Under the pieces are notes generated by a model. The model ran no database searches. It saw only the letters and a list, made by a program, of their open reading frames with translations, and had not been told where the DNA came from. A DNA stretch of 64,000 bases from Taeniopygia guttata (lineage: Eukaryota; Chordata; Aves; Passeriformes; Estrildidae), in the NCBI RefSeq assembly GCF_048771995.1, contig NC_133037.1, positions 3,601,001 through 3,665,000 on the forward strand, written 5' to 3'. The translations under genes were made by a program, and so were the position numbers. Of the stretch, positions 36,471 through 50,088 are shown in pieces (position 1 is the stretch's first letter; every line of letters begins with the position of its first letter).

Positions 36471-37345
36471 TTATTGTAATGGGCTGCCTGACTTCTTGTA
36501 TATGTATCAAATTTGCTGTGCAAAAATTCTGTATCAGAATAATGGCAGTGTATGATTTGATTTATTTTAATATTATAACATTATTTTGTCATTGTGGTTT
36601 TTCATTTTTATTCAGTGTAATCTGTTATCCCACACTTGATTCACCCAAGCTAGCAGAGCTCCTTATGGATAGCTTAGCAAAAGATTATGTGCCTCTGGCT
36701 GCTTCAGGGGAAACTTGTAGTTTACAAGGCATGAATTCCTCAATCAAGCTGCAGTCTCAGAATTTGGAGGAATCTTGGTGTAAATAATACGAGAGGTTTT
36801 TCTTGGCTCGTGCCTCAAAGGATCAACTTTAGCCCAGCAAACATAAGATTTGTGGGTTTTCTATGAAATACTGTGTGACTTCATATTTACTTGTCAGTCC
36901 CCAGAGCTGGAATTCCAACAGTTTGTGTGAGATTCACATGTTTCTTGCTCTCAGACATGCAAACATATGCTGGAACTGGAAAAGTGAAGTCATTCATCTT
37001 TCAACAATCAGTGCTTTGCTGCTGGTGGAGATGGGGGGCGGCTTGGAGAAGTGAGCACACTGTGTCAAGGCCAGACCTGCAAAACTGAGAGGAGAAAAAT
37101 CCCTGTGAGTTACCAGGTACCTTCTGCTGTACTCCACAACCTTCCTTGAGGGGCAGAAAAGAATAACTGGATTAGGTATTGCCAGATCCTCACGGATTCT
37201 GCATGTTAGGGAAATAAAAGTCTTTAGAGAGATTGTATCCTCCTGGCTGAAGACAGCCCATCCCCAGGGTATCCACTCCAGTGCCTCTGAATTTTGCCTC
37301 CCCTTTTGCAGTGGTGATACTGCAGCTGTGCAAGTGGTGACAGAA

Positions 37346-37366
37346 AAAAAAAAAAAAAAAAAAAGG
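37346..37366. repeat. Poly(A) run
   Basis: An uninterrupted A-run of about 21 bases follows GTGACAG. No retroposed sequence is evident upstream and no target-site duplication was found, so it is probably a simple homopolymer rather than a retrocopy tail. Confidence 0.85.
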
Positions 37367-40300
37367 ACTGAAGTGCCACTGAAGGGTAATTTTACATCTG
37401 GTTTGCATTAATGTGATCAGGTACAAAGTGCCTGTATTATATCTGAAGTCTCAGAGGGGCTCAGCACTAACCCAAAGGGCTGGTGAAAGGCTAAGTCATT
37501 TATTGAGTTCAAAGTGACATGCCAGCACCACAGAAATTCCCATCACCTGGATTTAAAACCAATCCCCAAGCCTGATTCTACCATTGTCACTAAACAGGGG
37601 GACTCCCCAAATACCCTGTGCACCCCCAAAGGCTGGGTTTGCACAGGAGGAACACGCTGGAAGTGTGGGGGTTGCTTTTCTGTCCATGCCTGTCCCCATA
37701 AAAGACACTCAATACCATGGACTTCAATTTACACAAAATCAAGAAGAAAAATAGGAGCAGTCCAAATATGCATGTGTCCCATCTCTTGCTCAATTTTTAA
37801 AAATAAGAGCATAACAGATGAACCACAAGAGGAAACAGGAGCCCTGCTCCTCATCTCCTGCTGGCCTAATTCACCAGTGACCCCGCTGGAGGCAGCAGCC
37901 CTGGCTTCTATCATTGTAAAAGAGTGGACAGTTATACCTAAGGACTGCCTCAGACCTGCCAAATCCTAGGAGAGTTTATCAGGCAAGAGCAGAGCAACTT
38001 TATAGCTGTAATTTGTGCCAATTAACTTGTGGGATTAAGCATTTATCTGGGTAATGAGAACAGCCCCAATTACAGGAGTTCAAAGTTCACACCATCTTTA
38101 GCAGGTGGAAATTCCTGTGTCCTGCAGACACCCCTGGACAGGGTATTGGGATGGTGCAGCTTTGAGACATGCATTATCCCATCCTTGTCCTTGAGAGGCT
38201 TCTCCACACCTTCCCTGCTGATGTAGGAGAGATAAAGGCAAAACCTCACTGTCCTACATCCCCACTATATTCACTTGGCAATAATTATTACGATTCTCCT
38301 TTTAGTAATTGAATTTCCATTAATTGACATTCACAATGGAGGTTAGTTGATTTGAGAGAATCATTCTGGAAGGAAGATTAAACTTTTGCATCCCCATTAT
38401 TTCCTAAACTCTGCCCTAATCAATTATCTTTTCTCTCATCCTCAGGGAGATTTCCTCTCCCAAGCACACCTGCAAAGTCCCTTTAATTTCTGTTTGCAGT
38501 AGAAGGGGCTGGGAGGGCACCCTTTACCTTTGCTTTACACTGATAATAGGCAAACCAGTGACCACAAGTATTTCCAAATGGCCCTGCAGTCCTCTCTGCT
38601 TTTCCCTGGAGCCAGATTTTGTCTTGAGGAGCACAGTAAATTACTCAGGGTGACCCACAGAAAAGGCGGCCAGCCTCAAGCCAACCCTGCCACTAAAAGT
38701 TTCTGCAGTTCTCTGTACTGTTCAGTTTGCCCCAGAATCAGCCTGGAAATTATCTCAGGGCAGGGACAGCTTCCTCACCTGCCTTGAAGGAAGGAAGGAA
38801 GGGGACAAGCTTTGCAGGAGAAATTAGATGAGAAAATAGAACAGAACTTGTGCAGCCCTGGAACCTCCTTGGTGCAGGGGAAAAGCCTCATTCCCCACAC
38901 AGCTTGTGAAGAGAGAAGCTGATTTAAACACTTCCCTTTATTCACTGCACTTAGATCTGTGCCAACGTGTGTTTTAACTTTATTAATATTGCAGTAATTT
39001 AATTATTAATAGAAACGTGTGCATTAATTTTTAATATTATATGAATATTGATATTACAGAAATGCTATAGAATAATGTTGATATCCCACCACACTGGAGG
39101 CATTTCCATATTTATTGCCAGATTTTGGGCTAGCAGAGAAGCCTTGCAGGAAAAGGCACCACCACATATAATGAGCTGCTGCTTTAATTTGATTAGGTGC
39201 TTATTAGGAAAGGGGAAGCAAGGTGTTTGGGGTTTGAGGGTGCACAGCTGGCTGAGCCAGCACACACTTGTGAGCCTGGGGGCCTGCAGAGAAGGCTCTG
39301 CTGCTGAGCACCAGCAAGCCCAGCTGAAACTCAGCTTCATCTGCATCCTCCTGCCCACCGTTCACCCCTGGAAAATTCAGTGTGTTACAGTGGTGACACA
39401 AAAGTAAATTATTCTAGTTGTGCAGCAAGGGGGGGATTAAAATCTGAGTGAGTCCATACAGAAGAGTCAGGTCACCCTAACCAAATACTGGTTTTACAGA
39501 ACTAGTAACTGAAAGGAGATGAACTGGCTGTAATTCATCGTGGTGTTTGGGAAGATAAAAGGTAATAATGCATACCTCTATGGAGAATGCTTTAAGGTAA
39601 GAGAAGTGATTATTGTTGGTATTGTTAGTTGTAGTGCTAGTCAAACAGTAGTTTGAAAACAGGAAACAGTGGTCTTGTTGTGACCCCAAAGCTCTAGTGT
39701 GCTTGAAGGTCATGTAACATTCCTTGTCAAGAGGGACTGAGCTCATTTTCTCCATCAGCACAATCCACCAAACCAAAGGATGATAGCAGCAAGTGTGACC
39801 TCAGACCAAGGTCCTTGCCAGCACCTTCCCCTACCCCAACAGCTCCAGGATTTGTTCTTTCTGCACAGATGGATATTCAAAAGAAGCAGAAGGTGCTAAG
39901 AATCCCTTGATTTAAACAAGATGTCTCAGGAGTTTGATCCTGCCATTGTGTAACATGTTTTCCAGAAGGAATTAGAAAATTGCAGGAAGAGACTAGACTG
40001 TGCAAATGCAAGAGGATTTTGATAACAGCAAAATCAATGTGCCTTTCTCTATTATGTAGATATGAAATGGCATACCAGCAGGGGTGCAGCCATTAAACTG
40101 ATCAATAATTCTGAGCACAGGAATGGAGATGAGTTTAATGCACATCAGCAAATCACCTGTGGTCTCTCAAGGAGAGTCTTGTGTGCAGGCAGACCTAGCC
40201 CAGTGCAGCAGGACACATTCCAAGGATTTGGCAGGGCAGGTTACCCCGTGTGGCATGTCTGCCTTGGAGGATGGTGGCAGCCTTTGGGTCACTCTGCCTG

Positions 40301-43300
40301 GTCATCAGGGCTGGGAAAGGCTGGATGTGAAAAGCTGAAGCTGAGTAGTCCTGGAGCACTGAAGGGAGGAGGATGGATGGCGGGTTGTTCTGTGACAAGG
40401 AGTACAATGGTGACAGCAAAGTGTGCAGCTGAGGAGGAAAGAGCAATGTCACCACAGAGGAGAGGTGTAAAACCCCCTGTGGCAGGGGTTTCCCAAAAAT
40501 CTGAGTGTGAGCTGCTTAGTGGGGCAGGAAATGAAGGCAAGCACAATGTCAAAAGGATATGAAGTCTCCTCTGCAAAACCTGGGAAACTCTGTGCATGTT
40601 AATTGTGTGCCAGGAGTGCCCAGAGCACCCCAGACTGATGCAACATTGTACTGTGGCACCAGGTATCAGTGTGTTACAGGCATGTCCTCGTCCCCAGAAG
40701 TTTACAAATCTCCCAGACCATATAAAGCAAGTGGCTGTGCTGTACTTAGCCTGTACCTGCACTGCTGCAGCCTGAGCCAGCCTGGGATGCAATGACTGCC
40801 CTGCATCCCAGCACATGGGACAGGAAGGGTGGGCCACGGAGCCCTGTCGAGCTCTGCCCTGCACTGCTTGGGCAGTATCTCTCTTCCTAGGCTGGGAATT
40901 CCACCAGGTCTCCCAAACTCTGGTGCCGTGCCTCTGCCACAGCATCGTAACACACAGAAAGGATTCAATCTGCTTTCAAAACATAATGTGGCTTTGTAAA
41001 TCCCAAGGCACTAATGCAGAATAAAAATATGGTCTGGTTCCAGGCCAGCAAGCTGGGCTGGGTTTTCTTTATTTACTTTTTTCTCTTGCACATGTGATTG
41101 CACTCATGTCATTTCATGCAGAGATTTGTGGGCTCTTTCACCACAAACCAGCAGATGTGGCTCTTGCTGCGAGGAGTTTGCAAACCAGCAAAGCTGATAT
41201 TAATTCCTGAGGGTGCAGGATTCATCCTTTATTTACTCCTCCAGGCTACATGGGAGCCCAGGCCACAGAGCACACCTCTGACCTCCTTCATGGGACCAGA
41301 AGGGTCAGCTCAGGGAAAGGCACTGCCAACATTGTCACTCTTTCCAGACGTTTCACCGCATCCTGTAAAATTGGTATGTTTTTTAGATTTTCCTCCCCAG
41401 TTTCTTTTCTCACATGGATAAAACCTTGACAGAAAGGTCCCTCACCCCTTCAAATCCAACAGCAAAATTTTCTGACTGTGGTGGTGTCCTATCCAGCTCC
41501 CTTCCCCACCCTTTCATTAAACTCCCCAAAGCTGCTAACAAGCCTTTCACACATTGCAACAGAGCCTTCAACTATTTGGATTTGGTTTACATCAGCACTT
41601 AGGCTCAGACAGATATTGCACAAACAGTAAAAAAAAGTCTGTCCTGCTGAGTATTTAGGATCTACTGGGGAGGGAAATCATTGCCAAGCCCTCTATCCTA
41701 CAGAGCCTGGTTTCTGCAGCCTCCCTCACCCTGCTGGGGCGCCCTTTGGTGATGCTCAGCCCAAAGATGTCCCTCCTTGCTTTCACAGCACAGCTCCAGC
41801 CTTACCCCTGCCTGTGATGCCACTGCTTCCTTGGCTTGGGTGCCCACATTCTCCCCCTGTAGTCACTGCAGCTTGGCTGAACATATTCCCTTCTTCGTCC
41901 ACCTTCCTCCACACCCAGATGTCTCCTGGGGCTCTGCTGGAACAGGCTCCTGTGGGCACCCTGAGCTGGTCTCTGTGCCCCAGGGCCACCCAGGGGCTGT
42001 CCCCTCACCCCTGGCACAGCACACTGGGGGAGCTGCTGTGTAGTGTCAGCATGCAAAGCCTCATGAGGGAGGGAAAGGAAAGGAAAAGGAAAAAGCCCAG
42101 TTGATTTACTCCACTATCAAGCTACTCAACATTTCCTTTCCAGCACCCTCCTGCAAGCGCTCAGTGACAGATGGGGACAGATTGAGTGGTTCGATGCAGT
42201 GAAGTAATATTCCACCAAATCATTCCTCTTTCTCTTACTGTCAGAAGACACCCAGACTTCAGCCCTTCCTCTGAATCTTCCTGTGTTTCCCTCCTTAATG
42301 ACAAAGCCATTTTAGCTCTACCTCTGCTAAAATTTCCGAGAGAAGCAAGCACTGCTGTTTATGTGCTATGATAAAATGGGTGTTGTAAAACAGTTAGCAA
42401 AAGGAAGGAGTGAATCACTCTGAGACAGAGAGGGTTCTGGTGCTGTTTAGTGGTTCTGAGTTCTTTTTCTTGCCTGTGTGCTGGGCTGAGCCCCAGGCCC
42501 TGGTGCAGGGACCCTGGCTGGGCAGGTGTGCCGTGGGCAGGCGCAGGCTCACACCGCTCCTCTCACAGATGGAAGATCCATCTTTCCCTCTGGGTGATTT
42601 GTTCCAATGGTTAATCATCCTTACACAAACACAGGATTATTTTTTTTAATGACATACCAGTAGATAACATTCAGAAACTTTAGGATGGGCTTTCTCTCCA
42701 CCGGGCAATCTCTTGATTTCTGCCTACTCTATGAATGCCATGATGACTGCCTAAAATTAGCTGTGACTTCACAGCTTCCCTGTGCCCTTGCAAGACTAGC
42801 TTTGAACTTGAAAGCCTCCTACACAAAGTGCTTTGTGCTATCAACCTGGTCACAGCAGACAAGAAAAATGTGGCACTGAAGGCAGTGGCCTTCCAATAAA
42901 TAGATCCACAGTACAGCAGCCATGCATGACTCGAGATCAAAGACAGAGTACAAGTGCTGAGGTCATTAAACATGAATAGAAATACAGAAATGCAACAGCT
43001 TGCATGAAAGGCTGAGCTTGACTTTAAAGTGATGAAAGCTTGTGTAGTCAGCGATTGTTCACCCGTGATAATGCTCTTGCCATCAGTGGTTCTCTGCATT
43101 AGAAAGGTGAATAACTAATTATTCTTGGGATAAAGCATCGAGGTGTGGGGCAGTTAATGACTTGTACCAAGTGAAAATAGGCTTGGAGATGTGTGGGAAA
43201 GTCAGAGTGGCACAGATGTCAAGCTGGAAAATCAGCTCCCAGTCACCAGTTCTACAGCTGATGGATAAGGATTTACTCCACACAAATCCTTCAGGAATGA

Positions 43301-45189
43301 CACGGCATCAAAGGTCACCAGCATGAAAGGACGTTTGGGGTAAGATATCCTTAGGCACAGTCCCAACCCAGCACGACTCAGCACCGGCTTTTAGGAGACC
43401 ATCTTCGTGGATGGTCTTTCTCAGATGACTGCATTTTTTCAACATGTCCTATATTTTTTAATATTCTGAAGCCTAAGAACATCATAGCATTGGAAATGCT
43501 TCCTGGTTCCTATCACAAGAGTTAATTATAGCCTGTGCAGTGTTTTGAGCAACTACAAAGGAAGCTGTGCAAAAAATGATGACTTTAGGAAACCTCTATT
43601 AGAAAACAGCCCCCCTGCCACGTTTCTAATAATTTTTTGATTAGCAGCATAACTGTCTAATAAGGTTTCTGGGGTATTCTGATACTGTGTGGAATGATCC
43701 AATCTGCAGCCTGAGCTAATGAAGTGATACTTAGCATTGCCTTCTGCCAGTACGTGTCTGTTACTCTGTCTGGAGCTGTTTCCCTCAGGGTGGTTTTGTT
43801 GGCAATTCCGAGCAAGTGCAGGTGCCTCCAAAGAGCAAGGTGACTGCTGAACCATGTGGGGTGAGTGGCAGAGGTCCAGCCACATCCTTTTCTGGGAAGG
43901 GAGGGAAAATGCCAGCTTTGCTCTCCTCTGAGCTGCACACAGTGTGTCCCAGGGCAGTCCCACAGCATATGGGAGAGCAGCCTTCTGAAGGTGTAGCTGC
44001 AGCACATCCAGGTAGAGCCTCAGGAAAGAACTGTTGCTATCAGACTGAGCCAAATTCCTGCCCTTTTCCTCGAGGCTACTGGCTTCACACCATTTTGGGA
44101 GGCAGCTTTGCCTCCTCTGTGCAGAGCTGGTAATGGAAAAGCAAATGATGACAGCTTGTGGGCTACGCACCCCCTGCTCATCCTCCACCTCCAGCACGAC
44201 CACTGAATGAGACCTTTACCCAACAACATCATTTGGCTGAGGCCAAATGTTTCATTCAGCTCCTTTCCAAGCAAACTCTGTCTAAATCTAAGAGCAGAGC
44301 TACAAGCACCCCAGAGCACTGCAGGCACTGAGTGCTGTAAATCAGAGATCATCTTAGCTGCTAACTGGGATTTCAGACCAGTGTCATTTTTCAAGCTGGC
44401 CTGACATTTAAATCTATTCTAAAAACCTCTGCTGACTTCAAGATTTTGACTGGAAGTGTTTGTAAGGAACGTGTTAAATACCTGGGGAGTGAGTGAAGAT
44501 GCCAGCAGCAATCAAGATTTTTCTGGAGCAGCTCTCAGCACAACTGCAATCCCTCACCACAGATATGCAGAAGCAGCATGCTGTGACCTCTGAGCCAGAT
44601 AGAGAAGAATCTCTGGGGGAGATGATATTGGTATTTCCTGTGGTACTCAGCACTTGTGGTGCCCAGAATATGGGAAACTATCATGCAGCTGCCTGGAGGG
44701 GTGGAGAGGAGACTGGATGTACATTCTGGTGAAGCACAGGTCGATGTGCAGCCCACCAAACCTCCCCAGTATTTTGTGTTTGGGTCAGTGGGGATGGGGA
44801 GAGGGGTTCAAACCCTCTGAGCTCTTACAAGAGAGCCCAGGGCTTGTATAAGCAGCAATAGCTTCTCATGTGGGAGTAATTATTAATGCCCAGCTCCCAC
44901 TGAGTCTCAGGCCTTGGCACTTCTGAGTGAGACTGAAAGTGCTCTGGTTTTTGCAGGATGGAGGATTTACAGCCACACCTCACAGTCCACACAGCAGCAA
45001 CCATCTCTCCCTGTGATCATTCCATTCTTCCCATATTTCTCTCTTTTTGTTTTTTTAATCCAGAGCAGGTTTTTATCCTCCCCGACGCCCCTTCTCAGAT
45101 CTTGGTCAAAGCATTTAATCTCTGTGACCCACTTTCCCCATATGCAGACTAAAGACTGCTATTTGAATGCTGTGCTTTGGAAGTGCTTT

Positions 45190-45216
45190 TTGTTTTGTTT
45201 TTTTTTTTTTTTTTCT
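45190..45216. repeat. Poly(T) run
   Basis: TTTTGTTTTG is followed by about 18 uninterrupted T. It is a plain homopolymer tract with no attached element recognised. Confidence 0.85.
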
Positions 45217-47479
45217 TTTGCAACTTTCTTATATTTTCTCAGATTTCAGAAGGAATATTTATCCTCTGGTGTTTCTCCAGCACTTTCTGGTTTTCTATAC
45301 TTTCTTGGTGCACTCTCAGCCAGCAAAGTAGTGTTTTTTGGTGTGCTGGCACTGAATACTCCTTAATTTTCTGCCAGGTCCTTGATACTTAGTTTCAGTT
45401 CTTTTGGAATTAAGCCCTATTGTACAACACCCATCTAAACCCTGAATTAAAGCAACTGGAGTTCCTTCTCTTTTGTACTACCACAGCCTGGATCATAATC
45501 TGACTGCCATCACAAGTACCTAAAATGTAAAATTAACTTCAAACATTAACTTCAAACAGCAGTGATTTTGCCCTCAGAGTATATCAGGAGTCCTGAGACA
45601 GCCCTGGAAGCTGTGTGCAAGCAAAAGGCATGGTATACAGATAATTTTTTTTTTTTTTTTATGCTTGTGCTGTAGCAAGGCTGGGTCTGGCTGCCACCGA
45701 TGGGTGATAGCATAGCACCTGTTATCTTCACCAGATAAGAACCAGCTCACCCATCTTGTGAGGGCATCACTGATCAGGGGATGCCTCTGCACAGAGGCTG
45801 GCATTCAATACAGCAGCACTGCTTGATAAGCCAAGCCTAAATAAAACCATCAGGTCACTCAAAGGTGAGTTTTCATCCCCCACGTACACTACTGACTCTA
45901 CAACTTGTGTTCATTTTTTTATAGAAGTGAAAAATCTGGTCCTTGCAGCTTTTAAGGAGGTTTTAAAATAACTATTTTCCCATCTCTGTGGTTTAAATAG
46001 AATCATAACCATACTACTTATAGCCTGGAAGAGAGAGAGGATGCCAAAATATCAGACATTTTTAATAGAGTAAAGAGAAAGAAAATATTGGCTTGGTCAC
46101 CAGCAGGATTAGGAAAAAGATGGCAAGATCTGAGTTACAGATCACAGTCCTAGGCCCCTACTATGTAGGCAGCTTCTGAGAGAAATATGATATATGAGAG
46201 AAGTTCTAAAAGTTGGAACTCTGCAGAAAAGACCTAAAAGTAAATCAGGGGGATAAAGTATACTTGGAACACAATTCCCAGCAACAGCATCCATGCCTTG
46301 TCCCACAGCCTTTGTGAAACAACTCTCTTCCATTACTCTGCAAGACTCACCAAGCTATCATCTTATATTCCAGCCTGAAAATAAAATTAGCACAGAAAAC
46401 CAGCTGCTGCTGTGATCTGAAGTATGACAGCTTTCCTTCTGTACCCAGGTACATTTTCAAAATGCTTTAGAAGCTTTAGAAATGGTCGTTAAGTCTCTCT
46501 TTGTTTTAAAAGATACCCCATCCATGGTCATATTTCTGAGCCCAGTTCTGGCACCATTGGTACTGCAACTGTACCAAAAAACTCAAATTGTAACCTACTC
46601 CTTATGCACTGCAGGAAATGCTGACTTTCTGATGTCCAAATCCCAGCTGGGGGTGGAAAACAACTTAAACCAAACCAGGAGCCCACCTCATTTCATTCCC
46701 TGCCTCAGTGTGAAGCTGCCACCTTTGCCCTCTGACCTGCCACGTCTCTTTTGTGCTCCCTTCATAGTCACAGGACAACTATTTCCCAGTTGATGTCTAC
46801 CAGTTTTGGACTATTCTCTACAGAACTACTCAGCAGATGCAGATTTCATGTAAACTGAGCTTGTATCCTTGCCTCTTTGTGTGAGAATTGCTCCAGCAGC
46901 ACATTTGTTAAATGTTACATGATCCATCAGAGAGGGGAAGCACCTCAGGAACAGCTTCCTCTGAGATAGCCAAGAACTAGGGCCAGGATCCTGCCAGCAG
47001 ATTACTGGTTAAAATACTTTCAGAGACGTTTTTGCAGAACAGAGCAAGTTAAAATGCCATGCTTAATAAATGTAAGCTTCCCGTTAAGACCATAGTTTAT
47101 AAATGAGTATGGTATTGACCAAGGCACAGCGTTTAAAAACTGCTTTGCCAACTAAAATTAGCCATCCACAATTACACACTCTTTTCTATCATGAACAGAG
47201 GAGCAATTAGCTACAACATAAATTTGGTTTCAGCAGACACAAAGAATTGTGCTATTTAAACCTGTTGCCCATCATGAATTTAAGTCTTCTTAAAAATAGC
47301 TTTAGTCACTTTTATTGGTATAAACACCTAAATTGAGATCTAACAGCAAATAAGGATTGTGCTTGTCCATAATAACCTTAGCTGTGAAATCTACTCAGAC
47401 ACAAGACATACAACCTTCCACATACACAAGTTATTTGTCAGCAAAGCAGAATGCTGCCATTCTGAAACAATTACATACA

Positions 47480-48353
47480 GTAAAGGTTTTCAATATTTTA
47501 TTAAAGAAAACAGTCAAAATGTACAAGTATTACCCAGGTTTGTAGATAACTTCCTATAAAGGCAGTAAAATATGAATTTCAATCTAGGTTTTAAAAACTG
47601 CTATAGTTGCTTATTTTTAAAGTTGGTATTTTAAAATCACGTTTCACAAATAGTTCTGAAATATTACCAAATTAATAGTGCAACAAGAAAATTTGAAATT
47701 AGTTCTACACTGTTTGCATGTCAAGCAAAAGTTATAACTAACGGCTTCAAATACTCAAACCATTTGAGAATGAATGAACCCAACAGCTCCCACCAAAACT
47801 GACTTCTGACCACATTAGGAACGTCCTCTTCATGTTCTTCACTTAAAATCAAATAATAATAAAACAACACCTCTTGAGGTCATCAAAAATAACTTTAGTA
47901 TAAAATTGTCTTGGCCCTTATCAAATATTACATGAGTAAAATTGTTAAGCCTTTATCAAAACAGACAGGAATAGGGAAACAAAAAAATGTCATGGCCTTA
48001 ATCCGTATCTGTTGGAATCATGTTTAGAAACGTTAGAAGCAAGACCAGAAACTCGGAGCCCTGTTTTGTTTTTAAAAACCACACAATCACAAAGAAAAAA
48101 ACAGCTTCTTACTGCCTAAGGTTTGGGGGTGTTCAGCTCAAGTACCTGTTCCCATAGACAGCAACCTGTTATGTTCTGAAGAGAGCATACGCAAAATATA
48201 GAAAAATAAATAAAATAGCTTCTTACAGCCTAAGGTTTGGGTGCTGGGTGGTGGCTTAGTATGTCCCCCACAGGTCACACTCTCTTGAGCTCATATGCAG
48301 AAACATGGAAATGTATATCCATCTTTCTTTTTTTTAGAAAGAGAAAAGCCCCC
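47480..48353 (-). other. GPR27: GPR27 3' untranslated region (inferred)
   Basis: AT-rich DNA lies immediately 3' of the GPR27 stop. On the minus strand an AATAAA signal lies at 47497-47502, about 850 nt beyond the stop, and another at 47311-47316. The sequence is strongly A/T-rich with several AU-rich element-like stretches. A 28-bp direct repeat (48103-48130 and 48217-48244) falls inside it. The end point is a guess based on the first signal. Confidence 0.4.
48103..48244. repeat. Direct repeat in GPR27 3' region, 114-bp period
   Basis: AGCTTCTTACTGCCTAAGG plus TTTGGG at 48103-48130 recurs at 48217-48244 with a single internal change and a short difference at the end. The sequence between the copies is not repeated. 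Confidence 0.8.
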
Positions 48354-49496
48354 CTACATCCCAAAGCTCTTGAGATCGCAAAGGATGGTGCCCTGGGTGC
48401 TCTGGATGCTTTGGCAGCATGGGAAGTGGGCTCGGAGACACACCCTGAGCTCCTTGTTGAAGATGAAGCAGAGGATCGGGTTGACCCCTGCCTGGGCAAA
48501 CGTCATCCAGACGGAGGTGGTCAGGTACACCTGGGGGATGGAGCTGGCCTTAATGAAGACCCGCAGGTAGCAGGCCACGATATAGGGGGACCAGAGCAGC
48601 AGGAAGAGCAAGGTGATCATGTAGAACATCTTGCAGAGCCTTTTCTCCATCTTAAACTCCTCCAGCACCAGCAGCCTCTTGATCTGGCTGTGGGTGGCCT
48701 GCCTTATGCCCACGAGGGTGGGCGGCGTGGGCCCCCTGCCAAAGCCAGCCGTCCAGTTCGCAGCCGCTTGGCCGGTGGCTCCCGGCCCGTGGAAGGTCCA
48801 GTTCTGGCTGATGGCCGGCACCAGCTGGGCCGGCTTCATCTTGCGGTGGCCGTGGATGAAGAAGAGCAGCTTGATGTAGACCAGGTGGGTGGCGGCGATG
48901 ACGGCCGCCAGCATGAGCATGAAGCCCAGCGTGTCGTTGGCCTTGACGTAGCGGTGCTCGAAGATGCACTGTTCCTCCTCCCGGATGAACTTGTAGGTGC
49001 CCACGTCAAAGACGGGGGGAAAGGCCATGGCCATGGAGAGGGTCCACACCATGCACACCACAGCCAGGCAGGTCCAGCCCGTCATGCGCTTGGCGTAGAA
49101 GCGGTGGTGGGCGATGGCCATGTAGCGTGTGACCCCCACGCAGAAGAGCAGGAAGGCGGCGTGGAAGCAGAAGAGCACGGCCAGGAAGGCCAGCACCTTG
49201 CAGCTGAGGGGCCCGTGGGGCCAGGCGGCCCCGCTGCGCACCGACAGCATGACGAAGGGGAAGCAGGCGAGCGAGCGGAGCCCGTCGGCCAGGCAGAGGT
49301 CCAGCAGCAGGTAGTAGGGCGCTCGGTGCAGGTGCCGGTCCTTGAGGATGAGCCAGGCGAAGAGCACGTTCCCGGCCAGGCTGACGCACAGGATCAGCCC
49401 CAGCGTGGCGAGCTTCAGCCCGGAGGCGCTCAGCAGGCCGCCGGCGCTGGGCAGGTGCGGGCTGCTGCTGCTCCCCAGCTCGCTGCTGTTCGCCAT
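48354..49496 (-). CDS. GPR27: GPR27 (SREB1), orphan class A GPCR, single exon
   Basis: 380 residues from ATG at 49494-49496 to TAG at 48354-48356. GPR27, with GPR85 and GPR173, forms the SREB (super-conserved receptor expressed in brain) family; it is a plasma-membrane orphan receptor linked to insulin secretion and neuronal function. Seven hydrophobic segments are visible, TM1 at about 27-51. Key positions: N43 in TM1, D71 in TM2, C99-C177 predicted disulphide, T123-R124-Y125 in place of DRY (as in human GPR27), LLWSPY in TM6, N339-P340 in TM7, and C360-C361 as likely palmitoylation sites. Sequons at N3 and N187 are extracellular. The third loop carries NWTFHGPGATGQAAANWTAG, identical to human across that stretch. 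Human GPR27 has 375 residues, so length agrees. The frame extends open upstream to 50360, but MANSSE is chosen because human starts MANASE. Very GC-rich codons contrast with flanking AT-rich DNA. Confidence 0.97.
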   Translation of the reverse strand: MANSSELGSSSSPHLPSAGGLLSASGLKLATLGLILCVSLAGNVLFAWLILKDRHLHRAPYYLLLDLCLADGLRSLACFPFVMLSVRSGAAWPHGPLSCKVLAFLAVLFCFHAAFLLFCVGVTRYMAIAHHRFYAKRMTGWTCLAVVCMVWTLSMAMAFPPVFDVGTYKFIREEEQCIFEHRYVKANDTLGFMLMLAAVIAATHLVYIKLLFFIHGHRKMKPAQLVPAISQNWTFHGPGATGQAAANWTAGFGRGPTPPTLVGIRQATHSQIKRLLVLEEFKMEKRLCKMFYMITLLFLLLWSPYIVACYLRVFIKASSIPQVYLTTSVWMTFAQAGVNPILCFIFNKELRVCLRAHFPCCQSIQSTQGTILCDLKSFGM

Positions 49497-49502
49497 CGGG
49501 TC

Positions 49503-49545
49503 CTTCCTCCTCCTCTCCTCCTCCTCCTCCTCCTCTCCTCCTCCG
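49503..49545. repeat. CTC/CCT-rich microsatellite in GPR27 leader
   Basis: The plus strand has repeated CCTCCTCCTCTCCTCCTCC, so the GPR27 message has a GGAGGA-type purine-rich leader directly upstream of the start codon. The tract is imperfect trinucleotide repeat and could be length-variable. Confidence 0.8.
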
Positions 49546-50088
49546 CGCGGGCAGGCCGGGGGCTGAGGGCTCAGCGCCGCGGCAGCGCGCCGGGGCCGAG
49601 GGCCGCGCCGCCCGGCGCCCCCATGCCCGCAGCCGCCGCCGCGCTGCCGCCGCCGCCGCCCCGGCCGCCCCGGCGAGGCGGGGCGCTGCCGCCGCGCTCC
49701 CCGCGGGCCATGCGGCTCCCGCGCCCGCGCTAGCTCCGCGCCCGCCGCCGCCGCCGCCCCGGGGGCATCGGGGATGCGCTGGGATGCGCAGCGGAGCCTC
49801 CCCTTACCGCCGGCAGCTGCTCCTCCGCGCCGGGCGAGGGGCCGGGCGAGCCTGCGCACAGCGGCGGCGGCGGCTCTGCCCAGCTCCCGCCGAGGACAAT
49901 GGGGTAAATCCCCCTCCCTCTCTCCCTCCTTTTTCCCTTCCCTCCTCCTCCTCCTGCTGCTCCTCCGTCCCTCCGCCCACTCCTCCGCCCCCCGCGCAGC
50001 CCGGCCCCTGCGGAGCGCGGGGCTGAGCCAGGCGCGCAGCGGCGCGGAGCGGCGCGGAGGTCCCGCTGCCGCAGCGGGGATGGGAGCG

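Larger units (their letters stand above)
36471..47479. other. Intergenic spacer between convergent PROK2 and GPR27
   Basis: No exon, RNA gene or clear transposon is recognised in about 11 kb. Simple repeats include a 21-base A-run at about 37346-37366, a GGAA run near 38787-38803, and T-runs near 45199-45216 and 45646-45660. A cysteine-containing open frame of 151 codons at 37514-37969 has no family resemblance I trust. The 39000-39065 segment is strongly AT-rich. Confidence 0.55.

Noticed and set aside
37514-37969. 151-codon plus-strand frame with several cysteines
   Set aside because: Composition is uneven and no domain is identifiable. A vague envelope-like word near its middle is too weak to call a viral fossil.
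48237-49733. A 498-codon open frame on the plus strand opposite GPR27
   Set aside because: It is the antisense shadow of a GC-rich conserved coding exon. It has low-complexity acidic and proline stretches and no family resemblance, while the minus strand encodes an unmistakable GPCR.
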